NCBI RefSeq assembly: GCF_004402485.1 | Contig: NZ_SOFG01000011.1 | Span: 248,001 to 312,000 of the forward strand | Reading direction: 5' to 3' | Length of the DNA: 64,000 nucleotides | Origin: Cryobacterium algoricola | Lineage (GTDB): Bacteria > Actinomycetota > Actinomycetes > Actinomycetales > Microbacteriaceae | In this document: positions 26,015 to 34,828 of the stretch, piece by piece | Position numbering within the stretch: the first letter of the stretch is position 1 | Layout: each line of letters starts with the position of its first letter | Translations under genes and position numbers: made by a program | Notes under the pieces: model-generated | Seen by the model: only the letters and a program-made list of their open reading frames with translations | Database searches by the model: none | What the model was told of the DNA's origin: nothing

Positions 26015-28291
26015 TCAGGGGGTGCGGAGCACTCCGAGCGGCGAAACCGTCAGCATCCGGTTGCCCGTGGAGTCGATGACGAGGGACGCGACGTCGTCGC
26101 GGCCGGGCGGGAGCAGCCGCGCGGTGAGCCGGCCGGAGTCGAGCAGATCGAGCTGCCCGGCGATGATACCTGCGACCGCGCCCAGCGTCTCGGGCGGGCG
26201 GCCGCCGGAGTCGTCGAGCAGGGTCACGTCGACGCCGCGGAGCCGGGCCGCCCGGGCGGCGGTGATCACGGGCTCGACGAAGAGCGTCCTGGCCCGGATG
26301 GCGTCGCGCAGGGTGGCCTCGACGATGAGGCACTCGAAGCGGAGCGGCGGGTCGAGGTCATCCCCGCCGGCGAGGCGCTCGAGTGTCGGCCGGGCGAGGG
26401 CGTTGACGCGGGCGAGTTCCGATTCCCGCTCGGTGAGGGCGGCCACGTCGCTCGCAGCGGCCGCGATCGACACGGCGCGCTCCCGGTTGAGCACGTCGAG
26501 GGCGCGGGTCGATCGGGTGAGCCCGACGGCGAAGACCGCACCGGCGAGCAGGGTGGCGGCGTGCCGGATCACGAGGTCGAGGCCGACAGCGACGGTCAGG
26601 CCGTTCAGCAGCGCCCAGCCGAGCCCGACAGCGACGAGCAGGCCGTAGCCGACCCAGGCCGGACCGGGCCGCCCGCGGGTGGCGAGCAGGACGAGCAGCA
26701 GGGTGACGGCACCGAACGGCCAGTGGGCGAAGGGCTGGGCGGATGCCGGTGCGACGGCGGCTGAGGCCAGCGCGGCCCCCGCGGTGGCGAGCAGGATCAC
26801 GGCGATGGGGGCCCGGCGGGGAATCGGGTCGGGGACGACGACCAGAAGCCACGCCGCGGCGACGACGATGAGGAGCAGGCCGGCCGCGGTGAGGGGGCGA
26901 CCTGCGGCGGGGCCGGGATCGCCGAAGGCGAGCAGCAGGTGGACCGCCGTGAAGACGGCGAGGAGGACCGCCGCGAGGCTCCGCGGCAGGGTGACGAGGA
27001 GCGGGACGGGTGCGGGCGTCACTGGTGTTCCCTGGGCTCCGGCGGATCCCTGGGCTCCCGGGGTTCCCGGGGCTCCCTGCATGGCCGCCGCTGCGGCCTC
27101 CGGCGACCAGGAGACGACGACCTCGGCACCCGCGCCCGGCCGCGACCAGACCGTGGCCGCCCCTCCCGGGATGCGGCGCATCCGGTCGACGATGCTGCGG
27201 GCGATGCCGAGACGCTCGGCCGGGACGCTGGCGGGATCGAAGCCGACCCCGTCGTCACGGACGGTGATGCGGATGCCGGTGCCGAACATCCGTGCGGTGA
27301 CGCTGCGAGACACCGGGCGGTCACGACCGCCCCCCGCCGCGACGCGGGAATTGCGCAGGGCCTCTCCGACGGCGCCGAGCAGCGCTGTCGTGGCTGCGGC
27401 CGTCACTGCGGAGTGTCCGTCGAGATCGGAGCTGACGACGGCGTCCGGAGTGATCTGCGCGGCGAGGGTTTCGAGCCGGAGGGTCAGGTCGGGGCCGGAC
27501 ACGAGCGTGCCCGGGTCGCGGTCCCTGACCGCGTCGAGGCGCACGAGGGTGGTGGCCGAGTGCTCGGCGAGCGACGCGGCCGGGATACCGCCGCGACCGG
27601 CCATCAGCAGAGTGGAGATGACACTGTCGTGCACGAGAGCGTCGATCGCCACGCGCTCGCGGCCGCGCGCCACTCCCGCGGCGGCGGCGGCGATGTCCGC
27701 CCGGGTGGCGACGGTCGCAGCGTCGACCCGCGCGGCGTTGCGCCGGGCCGCCATCATCAGGCCGAGGAAGACGCCCACGAGGAGCATCGAGTAGACGGCG
27801 TCTTCGAGGCCGACGAGGATCGGCCGGGGATTCGTGGTGGTCGCGGCCCGGACGAGTCCGCTGAGCGTGCACGCGACGACGAGGTAGGCCCAGCCTGCAC
27901 GGTCGCGGGTGGCGACTCCGACGGCGAGGACGGGCACCCCGGTGAAGGTCAGGGCCCAGGGGATGTCCGCTGCGGCCGGAAGAGGGGTGGCCCGGAACAC
28001 CAGCCAGAACACGAGGATCCCGAGGAACACGACGCCTTCGGCGAGCGCGATGCGGCGCAGCAGGGCAAGGGACGCCCGCCGGGACAGCACCCCGAGCGCG
28101 ACCGGCAGCCCGAAGACGAGAGCCCAGACCAGGATCGCGGGGATCGGTCGCGGCCCCCAGACCTGGCTGAGGAAGGAACCCAGGCTGAGGAGGCAGAACA
28201 CCACCGCGGTGGGGCCGATCGACGTGTAGAGCACCCGGGCGAGGCGCTCGGCGGCGGTCAGGCCGGCGAGCGGGCGCCGGGCGCGCCTCAC
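26015..28291 (-). CDS. Sensor histidine kinase (NarL/HisKA_3 type) with two membrane bundles
   Basis: This 758-residue protein starts with GTG at 28289-28291, overlapping the response regulator stop (GTGA). Residues 20-182 hold about six membrane helices. A HisKA_3-like helix follows with VHDSVISTLL (His221), then an HATPase domain with N-box ALRNS (Asn314) and DDGVGFD, ending near residue 395. A Gly-x-x linker (GAPGTPGAQGSAGAQG) leads to a second bundle of membrane helices (435-600) and a cytoplasmic tail (620-758). The tail resembles the C-terminal half of the 459-residue protein at 29843-31222. It probably phosphorylates the neighbouring regulator; the signal is unknown. Confidence 0.82.
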   Translation of the reverse strand: MRRARRPLAGLTAAERLARVLYTSIGPTAVVFCLLSLGSFLSQVWGPRPIPAILVWALVFGLPVALGVLSRRASLALLRRIALAEGVVFLGILVFWLVFRATPLPAAADIPWALTFTGVPVLAVGVATRDRAGWAYLVVACTLSGLVRAATTTNPRPILVGLEDAVYSMLLVGVFLGLMMAARRNAARVDAATVATRADIAAAAAGVARGRERVAIDALVHDSVISTLLMAGRGGIPAASLAEHSATTLVRLDAVRDRDPGTLVSGPDLTLRLETLAAQITPDAVVSSDLDGHSAVTAAATTALLGAVGEALRNSRVAAGGGRDRPVSRSVTARMFGTGIRITVRDDGVGFDPASVPAERLGIARSIVDRMRRIPGGAATVWSRPGAGAEVVVSWSPEAAAAAMQGAPGTPGAQGSAGAQGTPVTPAPVPLLVTLPRSLAAVLLAVFTAVHLLLAFGDPGPAAGRPLTAAGLLLIVVAAAWLLVVVPDPIPRRAPIAVILLATAGAALASAAVAPASAQPFAHWPFGAVTLLLVLLATRGRPGPAWVGYGLLVAVGLGWALLNGLTVAVGLDLVIRHAATLLAGAVFAVGLTRSTRALDVLNRERAVSIAAAASDVAALTERESELARVNALARPTLERLAGGDDLDPPLRFECLIVEATLRDAIRARTLFVEPVITAARAARLRGVDVTLLDDSGGRPPETLGAVAGIIAGQLDLLDSGRLTARLLPPGRDDVASLVIDSTGNRMLTVSPLGVLRTP

Positions 28292-28944
28292 GGCTGGCCG
28301 GGGACCGGCAGGATGCCGTCTTCGAGGGCCCGCTTGTACAGGTCGATCTTGGTGTTGGCCGGGCGCCCGACGCGCTGGTACTTCGAGCGCACCCTGCGGA
28401 TGTAATCGATCACGGTCGCCTCGGCGAGGCCCGTACGGGCGGCGACGAGCGGGGCCTTCGCACCGGCCGCGTAGAGGGAGAGCACCTCGCGTTCCCGCGG
28501 GCTGAGCCCGGCGTCGTTGAGCTCGGGGTCGCCGTCGAGGGCGGCCGCCCACTCCGTCGAGGGGATCGGTTCCCCGGCGGCCGCGCGGAGCACCGCGTCG
28601 AGCAGCACGGCGGTCGGTTCGGACTTGCGCACCACTCCGAGCACCCCGCTGCGGGCGGCCGTGCGCATCAGCAGGGCGTCGTCGCCCGCGGTGAACGCGA
28701 GGACGGCCGAACCGGCGGCGCGCAGCCGGTCGACGTTGTCGCCGACCTCCGAATCGTCGGACAGCCGCAGGTCGAGGATCACCAGGTCGACCGGGTGGCT
28801 GGCGTGCGCGGTCGATTCGAGCAGCTCGGTCACCGACGCGACCGTTGCGACGACCTGGATCTCGGGAAGCGCCCCGAAGAGGGCGGCGAAACCGCGCGCG
28901 ACGATTTCGTGGTCGTCGATCAAGGCAATGCGATACGTGGGCAC
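28288..28944 (-). CDS. NarL/LuxR-family response regulator
   Basis: The 218-residue protein has a receiver domain (residues 1-120) with the acidic pair DD and phosphoacceptor Asp58 in VILDLRL, and a LuxR-type helix-turn-helix (about 150-210) starting LSPREREVLSLYAAGAK. I chose GTG at 28942-28944 (VPTYRIALIDDHE) because it starts the receiver domain and has GAAGG upstream; a longer reading adds 29 residues. It overlaps the downstream kinase gene by 4 nt, so the two form a coupled two-component pair directly upstream of the pilus genes. Confidence 0.88.
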   Translation of the reverse strand: MPTYRIALIDDHEIVARGFAALFGALPEIQVVATVASVTELLESTAHASHPVDLVILDLRLSDDSEVGDNVDRLRAAGSAVLAFTAGDDALLMRTAARSGVLGVVRKSEPTAVLLDAVLRAAAGEPIPSTEWAAALDGDPELNDAGLSPREREVLSLYAAGAKAPLVAARTGLAEATVIDYIRRVRSKYQRVGRPANTKIDLYKRALEDGILPVPGQP

Positions 28945-29067
28945 GACGACCTTCGGTTGAGCGATAGTGGGGGCGACGGCTGCGGTGCCGCCGAGGTTTT
29001 TCTGCCACCGGATCCCCCGTTCGGGTGCCACCGGAAATGACGGCTTTTCGACGGTGATGTGCTGGTC

Positions 29068-29787
29068 TTAGGGTGAAACCGGGGGAACGCGCCGGGGGGC
29101 AGGTGGGGCGCTCGCTGTCTCACCGGGGACGAGGTCTTCTGGAGAGTCGGCTGGGCGCCCCCTCCCTGCATTCATGGCCAGATGGCCGAGCCGCCCGCCG
29201 CTCTCCTCGAGGTAGCAGGAGCCGCACAGGGACTCGTAGGTGACGAAGGCCCCGTCGATCGCGACCTGGTCGCCATCGAAGACGAAGCGCCCGTCGATCT
29301 TGCGGCCGTTGAACACGGCCTTGCGCCCGCAGCGGCAGATGGTCTTGAGCTCTTCGAGGCTGTGCGCGATCTCGAGCAGGCGGCGGCTGCCGGGAAACGC
29401 GACGGTCTGGAAGTCGGTGCGGATCCCGTAGGCCAGGACGGGGATGTTCTCGAGGATCGCGATCCGGAGCAAGTCGTCGACCTGCGCCTCGGTGAGGAAT
29501 TGCGCCTCGTCGACGAGCAGGGCGCTGACGTCGAGCCCGTCGCGGGCGACGACCTGCGCGCGGTGCTCCTGGAAGAGGGCGTAGGCATCCGTCTCGGGCG
29601 TCAGCAGGAAGTCGACGCCGCGCGTCACGCCGAGACGCGAGAGGATGCCCCGATCGCCCTTCGTGTCGACCGACGGCTTGGCGAGCAGCACGCGATGGCC
29701 GCGCTCCTCGTAGTTGTATGCGGCCTGGAGCATGGACGTGCTCTTGCCGCTGTTCATCGCTCCATAGCGAAAGTACAGTTTTGCCAC
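29068..29787 (-). CDS. tdk: Thymidine kinase
   Basis: Thymidine kinase phosphorylates thymidine to dTMP in the salvage pathway. The 239-residue protein shows the P-loop region RYGAMNSGKSTSMLQAAYNY, the DEAQFLTEAQV magnesium motif, and the zinc site CRCGRKAVFNGR plus CGSCYLEE. This is the type II (bacterial/human TK1) family. The last 35 residues are a Pro-rich tail longer than in Escherichia coli. It lies between the two kinase loci and appears functionally unrelated to them. Confidence 0.95.
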   Translation of the reverse strand: MAKLYFRYGAMNSGKSTSMLQAAYNYEERGHRVLLAKPSVDTKGDRGILSRLGVTRGVDFLLTPETDAYALFQEHRAQVVARDGLDVSALLVDEAQFLTEAQVDDLLRIAILENIPVLAYGIRTDFQTVAFPGSRRLLEIAHSLEELKTICRCGRKAVFNGRKIDGRFVFDGDQVAIDGAFVTYESLCGSCYLEESGGRLGHLAMNAGRGRPADSPEDLVPGETASAPPAPRRVPPVSP

Positions 29788-29842
29788 GGTACCTGGAATC
29801 CCCCCTCTGCGCCACCGGCGCGTTCGTCTGCGCCGGGTCAGT

Positions 29843-31222
29843 TCAGCGTACTGGGCGGACGGCTCTCCGGCGTTCGGGGCCGTGTTCCGCGTCGAACTCG
29901 AGGGTCACGAGCGGACGACGTCCGGGCGCCCGGCTCGTGGAGACGCGCACCCGCCCGAACACCACGTGCAGCACGCCGAGGTAGGGCCGCAGCAGGGCGC
30001 GCACGGCCCGGGCGGGCAGGTCGATGCCGACCTGGATCGTGACCTGGTCGAGCCGGGGGGCGGATGCCGGTGCTCCGGCACCTGGGGCGGCCTCGCGCCG
30101 GGGCCCGCGGTCCGGAATCGTGCGGAGCGGGGAGGTGCTCAGCGGGATCTCGGACGTCGTGTTGAGGGGTGACCGGGTCAGAGCAGGGCGCGGGGCGCCG
30201 GTGCCGCGGAATTCGTCGCCCGCCGTGACCTGCACGACCAGGCTGCAGGGGTCGAAGCCCGGCGCCGAGCAGAGGGCTCCGAGCAGGGCCGCGGTCGCGG
30301 CGCGCTGGTCGGTATGGAAGGCGGCGGCGCGGCGGTCGGGATCGGCGACCACAAGCAGCGGGGTGATGCCGCGGGCCAGGAGGGCCGCGCGCTCCCTGGC
30401 GATGGCCGCGTCGAGCCAGGTTTTGTCGAGCTCGCGGAGCAACGCCTTGCGCACGTTGGCGGCCAGCACGCCCGCACGGACGATGTCGGCCTTCGTGATC
30501 TCGCCGCGGTCGAGGACCTCGGTGAGCAGCGGGAGCACGCCGGCGGCGAGTTCGGTGCGCTGCTGCTCGACGACGGCCCTGACCACGCGGGCCCGGGTCT
30601 CCTCGGTGCGCTCGATGATCGCGCGGCGGGCATCCGTCTGCCAGGCCAGGAGGGAACCGACGAGTCGCCGGGAATACGCGGCCCCGGCAAGCGCCGGCGC
30701 GAGGACCTGGGTGACCGCGACCGTGACGAAGACGAGGGGTGCGACGTCGATGGAGTGGAACGGCGCCTGCACCCAGGTCACGGCGGCGACGACGAGCGCG
30801 AGGATCCCGGCGGTGGACGCGATCTGGCGCCACGGCCGGTAGGGAGCGAGGCCGAGCAGGAGGAGGCCGATGGCGACGGGGCCGAAGTCGTCCTGGATCA
30901 GGGCGTTGTGGTTCCAGCGCGAGGCTTGCTCGAGCAGGTAGGCGGCGAGGGCGAGCACACCGATGGCGACGTGCGCTGCGCCCCGGAACGGTGCGTTTCT
31001 CGGGCGGGAGGCGAGGACGAGCAGGATCGCGGCGAGGGTGACGGCCGTGATCGCGAGGGAGCCCAGGGGCGCGTTCCCGGCCTGGACGGCCTGGTCCGTC
31101 TGCGTGATCGTGGCCGTGACCGCCGAGACCGTGACGATCGCGGCGATCGCCGGCGCGAGCGGCCACGCGGCGAGGGCCCCCAGTGGGTCGAGTTGCTGCT
31201 GGGTCAGGGAGCTGCGGCTCAT
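29843..31222 (-). CDS. Membrane protein homologous to the C-terminal half of the 758-residue sensor kinase
   Basis: The 459-residue product has about six hydrophobic segments in the first 190 residues, then a helical region AIIERTEETRARVVRAVVEQ and a cytoplasmic domain with ILPLLTEVLDRGEITKADIV-type sequence (VLPLLTEVLDRGEITKADIV). This lines up with the tail of the kinase at 26015-28291 (RPTLERLAGGDDLDPPLRFE). There is no phosphoacceptor His and no HATPase domain. The ATG overlaps the stop of the upstream kinase-like gene by 4 nt. Together the two would reproduce the layout of the fused kinase. Function unknown. Confidence 0.7.
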   Translation of the reverse strand: MSRSSLTQQQLDPLGALAAWPLAPAIAAIVTVSAVTATITQTDQAVQAGNAPLGSLAITAVTLAAILLVLASRPRNAPFRGAAHVAIGVLALAAYLLEQASRWNHNALIQDDFGPVAIGLLLLGLAPYRPWRQIASTAGILALVVAAVTWVQAPFHSIDVAPLVFVTVAVTQVLAPALAGAAYSRRLVGSLLAWQTDARRAIIERTEETRARVVRAVVEQQRTELAAGVLPLLTEVLDRGEITKADIVRAGVLAANVRKALLRELDKTWLDAAIARERAALLARGITPLLVVADPDRRAAAFHTDQRAATAALLGALCSAPGFDPCSLVVQVTAGDEFRGTGAPRPALTRSPLNTTSEIPLSTSPLRTIPDRGPRREAAPGAGAPASAPRLDQVTIQVGIDLPARAVRALLRPYLGVLHVVFGRVRVSTSRAPGRRPLVTLEFDAEHGPERRRAVRPVR

Positions 31223-32499
31223 AGCGGCCAGCCGATGCCGGCGTCGCTCGCGGTGTCGCCCGCCGGGCCGGCCGATGGGCCGCTTGCGGAGCCGGTTCCC
31301 GGTCGTTCGACGGCATCGCCGGGAGGTGCCGGCACCGTCAGCAGCACGGACGTGCCCGCACCCGGCCGGGTCATGATCGTGACTGAGCCGCCGAGGCGCT
31401 CGATCCGGCGGCGAACCGCCTGGCGGAGGCCGAGCCGGTCGGCGCCGGTCTCCGATTCCGTGAAGCCGCGACCGGCATCCATCACAATCACGGAGAGATC
31501 GTGATCGGTGGATTCGATGACGACCTCAGCGGAGACGATGCCGGCGTGCAGGATGACGTTGATCAGGCACTGCTGCACGGCGAGGCCGAGTTCGCGGTCG
31601 GCGACCGCGTCGAGGCGCCCGAGGGCGGCGCGCTCCCCCGTGACCTCGACGACGAGGCCGCGGTCGCGGCAGCGTTCGATCGCGGAGTAGACGGCGCTGT
31701 CGAGCCAGCCGTCGGGGCCGGAGAGGCGCTCGTCGGAGTCGGTCAGCCAGCTCGTGCCGTGCAGGGTGTCGACGGTCTCACGGATGCCGGCGGCCAGGTG
31801 CGGACTGAGCGGCCCGGGGTGGGCGTGCACGAGCGCGACGAGCTGGTTGAGTGTGGTGTCCTGACTGAGGGCGACCGCGCGCACGTCGAGTTCGTGGCGG
31901 AGCAGCCGGGACTGGTCCTCCTGGAGCGCCCGGTGCATGGCGAGCTGGACCGGGCGGTGCCTGCGCCGACCGAAACCACTCACGAGCATCACCCCGACGA
32001 GGAAGGCATAGGTCGACACCGTGAACGCGTCGGGGTGATAGGGCACCCCGGTCTCGATGGCGGCAAGGACGGTCACGGTCTCGGCGAGAATGAAGCCGGC
32101 GGTTCCCCAGAGCACTCCGACGAGGGCGCCCGTTCCGACGCCGCCGACCATCACGAGCGCCATTTTCGGCATCGACACGAGGAACACGTCGGAGCTGTGG
32201 AAGAGTTCGGGCAGTCCGAGCAGGGTCACGCTGACGATATAGGTGACGACGGAGCCCACCAGAAGGTAGACGACCGAGAGCAGCACCGTACGGTGGCGGG
32301 ACAGGAGGAAGAGGAGGATCGCCATCGAGAGGATCCCGATCAGGCTCACGCCGATCTGCGCGCTCGGATGGCTGATCCCGAGCACGGCGACCGAGACAAG
32401 GGCGCCGACGAGGCAGGTGAGGCCGAACCAGTGCGTGGCCTGGGCCAGGGCGCGCCCGACCGAGGTGCCGACCAGATGGTCGGGGAGGCCTAGGGTCAT
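31219..32499 (-). CDS. Membrane sensor kinase-like protein lacking the phosphoacceptor histidine
   Basis: This 426-residue protein has about six membrane helices (residues 22-176), a dimerisation-helix region, and an HATPase domain with N-box CLINVILHAG and DAGRGFTESE, then a Gly/Ser-rich tail. At the position of His221 in the 758-residue kinase it has SQDTTLNQL, so Gln213 replaces the His. ATP-binding motifs look retained, which suggests a pseudokinase or a sensor that needs a partner. Its stop overlaps the start of the next gene by 4 nt. Confidence 0.75.
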   Translation of the reverse strand: MTLGLPDHLVGTSVGRALAQATHWFGLTCLVGALVSVAVLGISHPSAQIGVSLIGILSMAILLFLLSRHRTVLLSVVYLLVGSVVTYIVSVTLLGLPELFHSSDVFLVSMPKMALVMVGGVGTGALVGVLWGTAGFILAETVTVLAAIETGVPYHPDAFTVSTYAFLVGVMLVSGFGRRRHRPVQLAMHRALQEDQSRLLRHELDVRAVALSQDTTLNQLVALVHAHPGPLSPHLAAGIRETVDTLHGTSWLTDSDERLSGPDGWLDSAVYSAIERCRDRGLVVEVTGERAALGRLDAVADRELGLAVQQCLINVILHAGIVSAEVVIESTDHDLSVIVMDAGRGFTESETGADRLGLRQAVRRRIERLGGSVTIMTRPGAGTSVLLTVPAPPGDAVERPGTGSASGPSAGPAGDTASDAGIGWPL

Positions 32500-32620
32500 T
32501 GCCGCTCCGTTCTCCGTCGATTATCGCATCCGGCGGAGCCGTTCTGGCGTGAAGGGTCGCGAATCGAGGTTCGCGTGGGCGTTGAACGTCGATCTGCGAC
32601 ACCTCAGCGGAGGGCGGGGT

Positions 32621-34768
32621 TCAGAACAGGGTCGGGTGCAGCTCAGGCGGAAGCTCACCCGCAATGAGCAGCCCCGGGCCGGGCACGGGCTGGCCCGGAA
32701 ACGCGGGGACGGCGGGCACGGGGCGGGCGAGCGCGCGGGAGCGGACGCCGCCGGTGACGGGATCCTCGATCCCGTGCTCGAGCCCGTGCGCCCGGATCAG
32801 CGGTTTGATCCGGAGCGCGAGCCATTGCCGGTAGCCCTTGGGCGCGTAGGCGTTGCGGCCGTAGAGCTCGTGGTAGCGGGGCACCAGGTCGGGGTGGTCC
32901 CGCGCGAGCCACTGCATGAACCAGTCGCGCACTCCGGGCCTCAGGTGTAGCGCGGTGTACATCACGTCGGAGGCTCCGGCGGCCTTCGCCTGGCGGAGGG
33001 CATCGTCGAGGTGCGCCCGGGTGTCGGTGAGGAACGGCAGGATCGGCATCATGAAGACGGAGCAGCGCAGGCCGCGCTCCCTGATGGCGGTCACGGTGGC
33101 GAGGCGCGCCGCCGTGGATGGCGTGCCCGGCTCGACTGCCGACTGCAGCTCGTCGTCGTAGATCGCGATCGAGAGGGCGAGGTCGACGGGCACGAGCGTG
33201 CTCGCCTCCACGAGCAGGTCGAGGTCGCGCCGGATCAGGGTGCCTTTGGTCAGGATCGAGAGCGGGGTTCCGGAGTCGGCGAGCGCCGCGATCACGCCCG
33301 GCATCAGCCGGTAACGGCCCTCGGCGCGCTGGTAGGGATCGGTGTTGGTGCCGAGGGCGACGGCGTTGCGCTCCCAGGCGGGCCGGGCGAGCTCCTTGCG
33401 GAGAACCTCGGCGACGTTGACCTTCACGATGATCTCGTTGTCGAAGTCCTTGCCCGCGTCGAGGTCGAGGTAGGTGTGCGTGTTGCGAGCAAAACAGTTG
33501 TGGCTGATGACCCCGTTCGCGATGAAATCGCCGGTCCCGGTCGTGATGTCGATCATGTCCATCGTGGTCTCCAGGTCCTCCACGGACACGACCTGGAGCA
33601 GCGCCGCGGACTTCACGGCGGCACCGGCAATGGACAGCTTCCGGTCGATCGCGGGCCCCACGAGCCCGAAGAACCTGGAGCGCATCGGCAGCCCGCCGGT
33701 GACCCGAACGCAGCGAACGCCGTTCGGCCGCGCACCCTCTAACACGTGCTCAATACCCAGCGCGGACAGGGACCTCTGGATGTTGTCGAGGATCGCCGTG
33801 TCCTTGTTACTGATCCGCAGAATGCCTCGCGAGCATGAACCTTCCGCGTCGAAAACACCGGCAAGGAACCCGGCATGCCAATCGTCATCGGGGTCGTCGA
33901 CCCAGCGGATGAGCTCCGTGATCCGAGCGAACGACGCGGCCTTGCCCGAGTAGATTGAGGTCAGGGCGCGCCGGGTGAGGGAAGGCGCGGAGAACGGACG
34001 GGTCTGCGTGACCACTCCCTCCTGTTCGAGGAACAGGCGCGAGCGGTTGAGCGCCTCGACGTCCGTCAAGGCAAGCCGGAAGAGCCGCACTTTGTTTCCG
34101 CCGCCGGCTCGACGGGGGTAGTCGCGAGAGATCATCATTCCGTCACCACGAATCATGCCGGTCAAGTACCCGCGTCGGTAGCTCGGCTCGAAATAGTTCG
34201 GCTGCGTCGCCTCCGTGAGCCCATTGAGCCCGAAACCCATGAGTTTGTTGTTGTCGGTCAGGTAGGGACGTTGGCCGTCCCCGCGCATGGCGCGGGTGAC
34301 GTACTTCCAACCCCGTTCGGTGAGGAAGCGATGGTCTCCGCTGGCGACGAGTTCGGTTCCGTCAGCGAGGGTGACGCGGTAGCCGCGCTTCCGGGTATCC
34401 CACGAAGCGAGCACTGTGGTCTGCACATACCGCCGGTAGGCGCCAACGGTCTCCGTGCCCATGATCGCATCGCCAACCCTCACCTCCCAGAGCGGCTTCT
34501 GCCGCCCGTCCGCCATCAGGATGAGCGTTTCCGGGCTCAGGCAGTAGGCGCAGGCATGCGAGCAGCCTCGGTAGGGGTTGATGGTCCAGCCGAAGGGCAT
34601 GGCGCTCTGGCCCGGCACCCGGTTGAGCGCGGACTTGGCCAGGATCTCGTGGAAGGTGATCCCCGCGAACTCGGGGGTGCGCACGCTCCGCACCAGGTTG
34701 TTCAGCCGAGCAAGGCCGGGAAGGGCGCCCGCCTGTTCCGTCGTGAGTTCCTGCCCGCTCCACCGCAT
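32621..34768 (-). CDS. Rv2578c-family radical SAM protein interrupted by an intein
   Basis: The precursor is 715 residues. The host parts match the Rv2578c/SplB-like radical SAM family: the cluster motif GCSHACAYC, then (after the intein) CFARNTHTYLDLDAG, and later GTNTDPYQRAEGRYRLMPG and TKGTLIRRDLDLL. The intein replaces nothing but splits the motif at its third cysteine, so splicing is needed to rebuild CSHACAYCFARN. The spliced protein would be 366 residues, close to the family length. I chose ATG at 34766-34768; a GTG 27 nt upstream would overlap the SOS-box-like palindrome. The reaction is unknown. Confidence 0.92.
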   Translation of the reverse strand: MRWSGQELTTEQAGALPGLARLNNLVRSVRTPEFAGITFHEILAKSALNRVPGQSAMPFGWTINPYRGCSHACAYCLSPETLILMADGRQKPLWEVRVGDAIMGTETVGAYRRYVQTTVLASWDTRKRGYRVTLADGTELVASGDHRFLTERGWKYVTRAMRGDGQRPYLTDNNKLMGFGLNGLTEATQPNYFEPSYRRGYLTGMIRGDGMMISRDYPRRAGGGNKVRLFRLALTDVEALNRSRLFLEQEGVVTQTRPFSAPSLTRRALTSIYSGKAASFARITELIRWVDDPDDDWHAGFLAGVFDAEGSCSRGILRISNKDTAILDNIQRSLSALGIEHVLEGARPNGVRCVRVTGGLPMRSRFFGLVGPAIDRKLSIAGAAVKSAALLQVVSVEDLETTMDMIDITTGTGDFIANGVISHNCFARNTHTYLDLDAGKDFDNEIIVKVNVAEVLRKELARPAWERNAVALGTNTDPYQRAEGRYRLMPGVIAALADSGTPLSILTKGTLIRRDLDLLVEASTLVPVDLALSIAIYDDELQSAVEPGTPSTAARLATVTAIRERGLRCSVFMMPILPFLTDTRAHLDDALRQAKAAGASDVMYTALHLRPGVRDWFMQWLARDHPDLVPRYHELYGRNAYAPKGYRQWLALRIKPLIRAHGLEHGIEDPVTGGVRSRALARPVPAVPAFPGQPVPGPGLLIAGELPPELHPTLF
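33497..34543 (-). other. Intein with LAGLIDADG homing endonuclease, inserted in the radical SAM cluster motif
   Basis: 349 residues run from Cys (CLSPETLILMADG, block A) to the terminal His-Asn (ANGVISHN, block G), with Cys as the +1 extein residue. Block B-like GTELVASGDHRFLT and block F-like TGTGDFIANG are present. Two dodecapeptides, YLTGMIRGDGMM and FLAGVFDAEGSC, keep their acidic residues, so the endonuclease may still be active. The first residue of the intein and the +1 residue are both Cys, so excision leaves the CX3CX2C motif intact. Confidence 0.93.
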
Positions 34769-34776
34769 ACCCACAT

Positions 34777-34792
34777 TCGAACACACGTTCGA
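34777..34792 (-). promoter_or_regulatory. Perfect SOS-box-like palindrome (LexA operator candidate)
   Basis: TCGAACACACGTTCGA matches the actinobacterial/mycobacterial SOS box form TCGAAC-N4-GTTCGA without mismatch. It ends 8 nt upstream of the ATG of the radical SAM gene, where LexA binding would block transcription or initiation. DNA-damage control of this gene is inferred. Confidence 0.8.
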
Positions 34793-34828
34793 CACTTGCG
34801 CAAGGGTGTCGCAGCATCCGCCCTCACC

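Noticed and set aside
26015-29008. A 997-codon frame suggesting a longer kinase
   Set aside because: Its first 239 codons are antisense-type Arg-rich sequence in a shadow frame of the response regulator gene; the GTG at 28289-28291 overlaps the regulator stop and begins the first plausible kinase sequence.
32557-32574. GAATCGAGGTTC, similar to an SOS box, near the start of the split kinase gene
   Set aside because: It has a mismatch in a core position (GAAT instead of GAAC) and lies in an ordinary CGCGAA/TTCGCG hairpin; too weak next to the perfect box at 34777.
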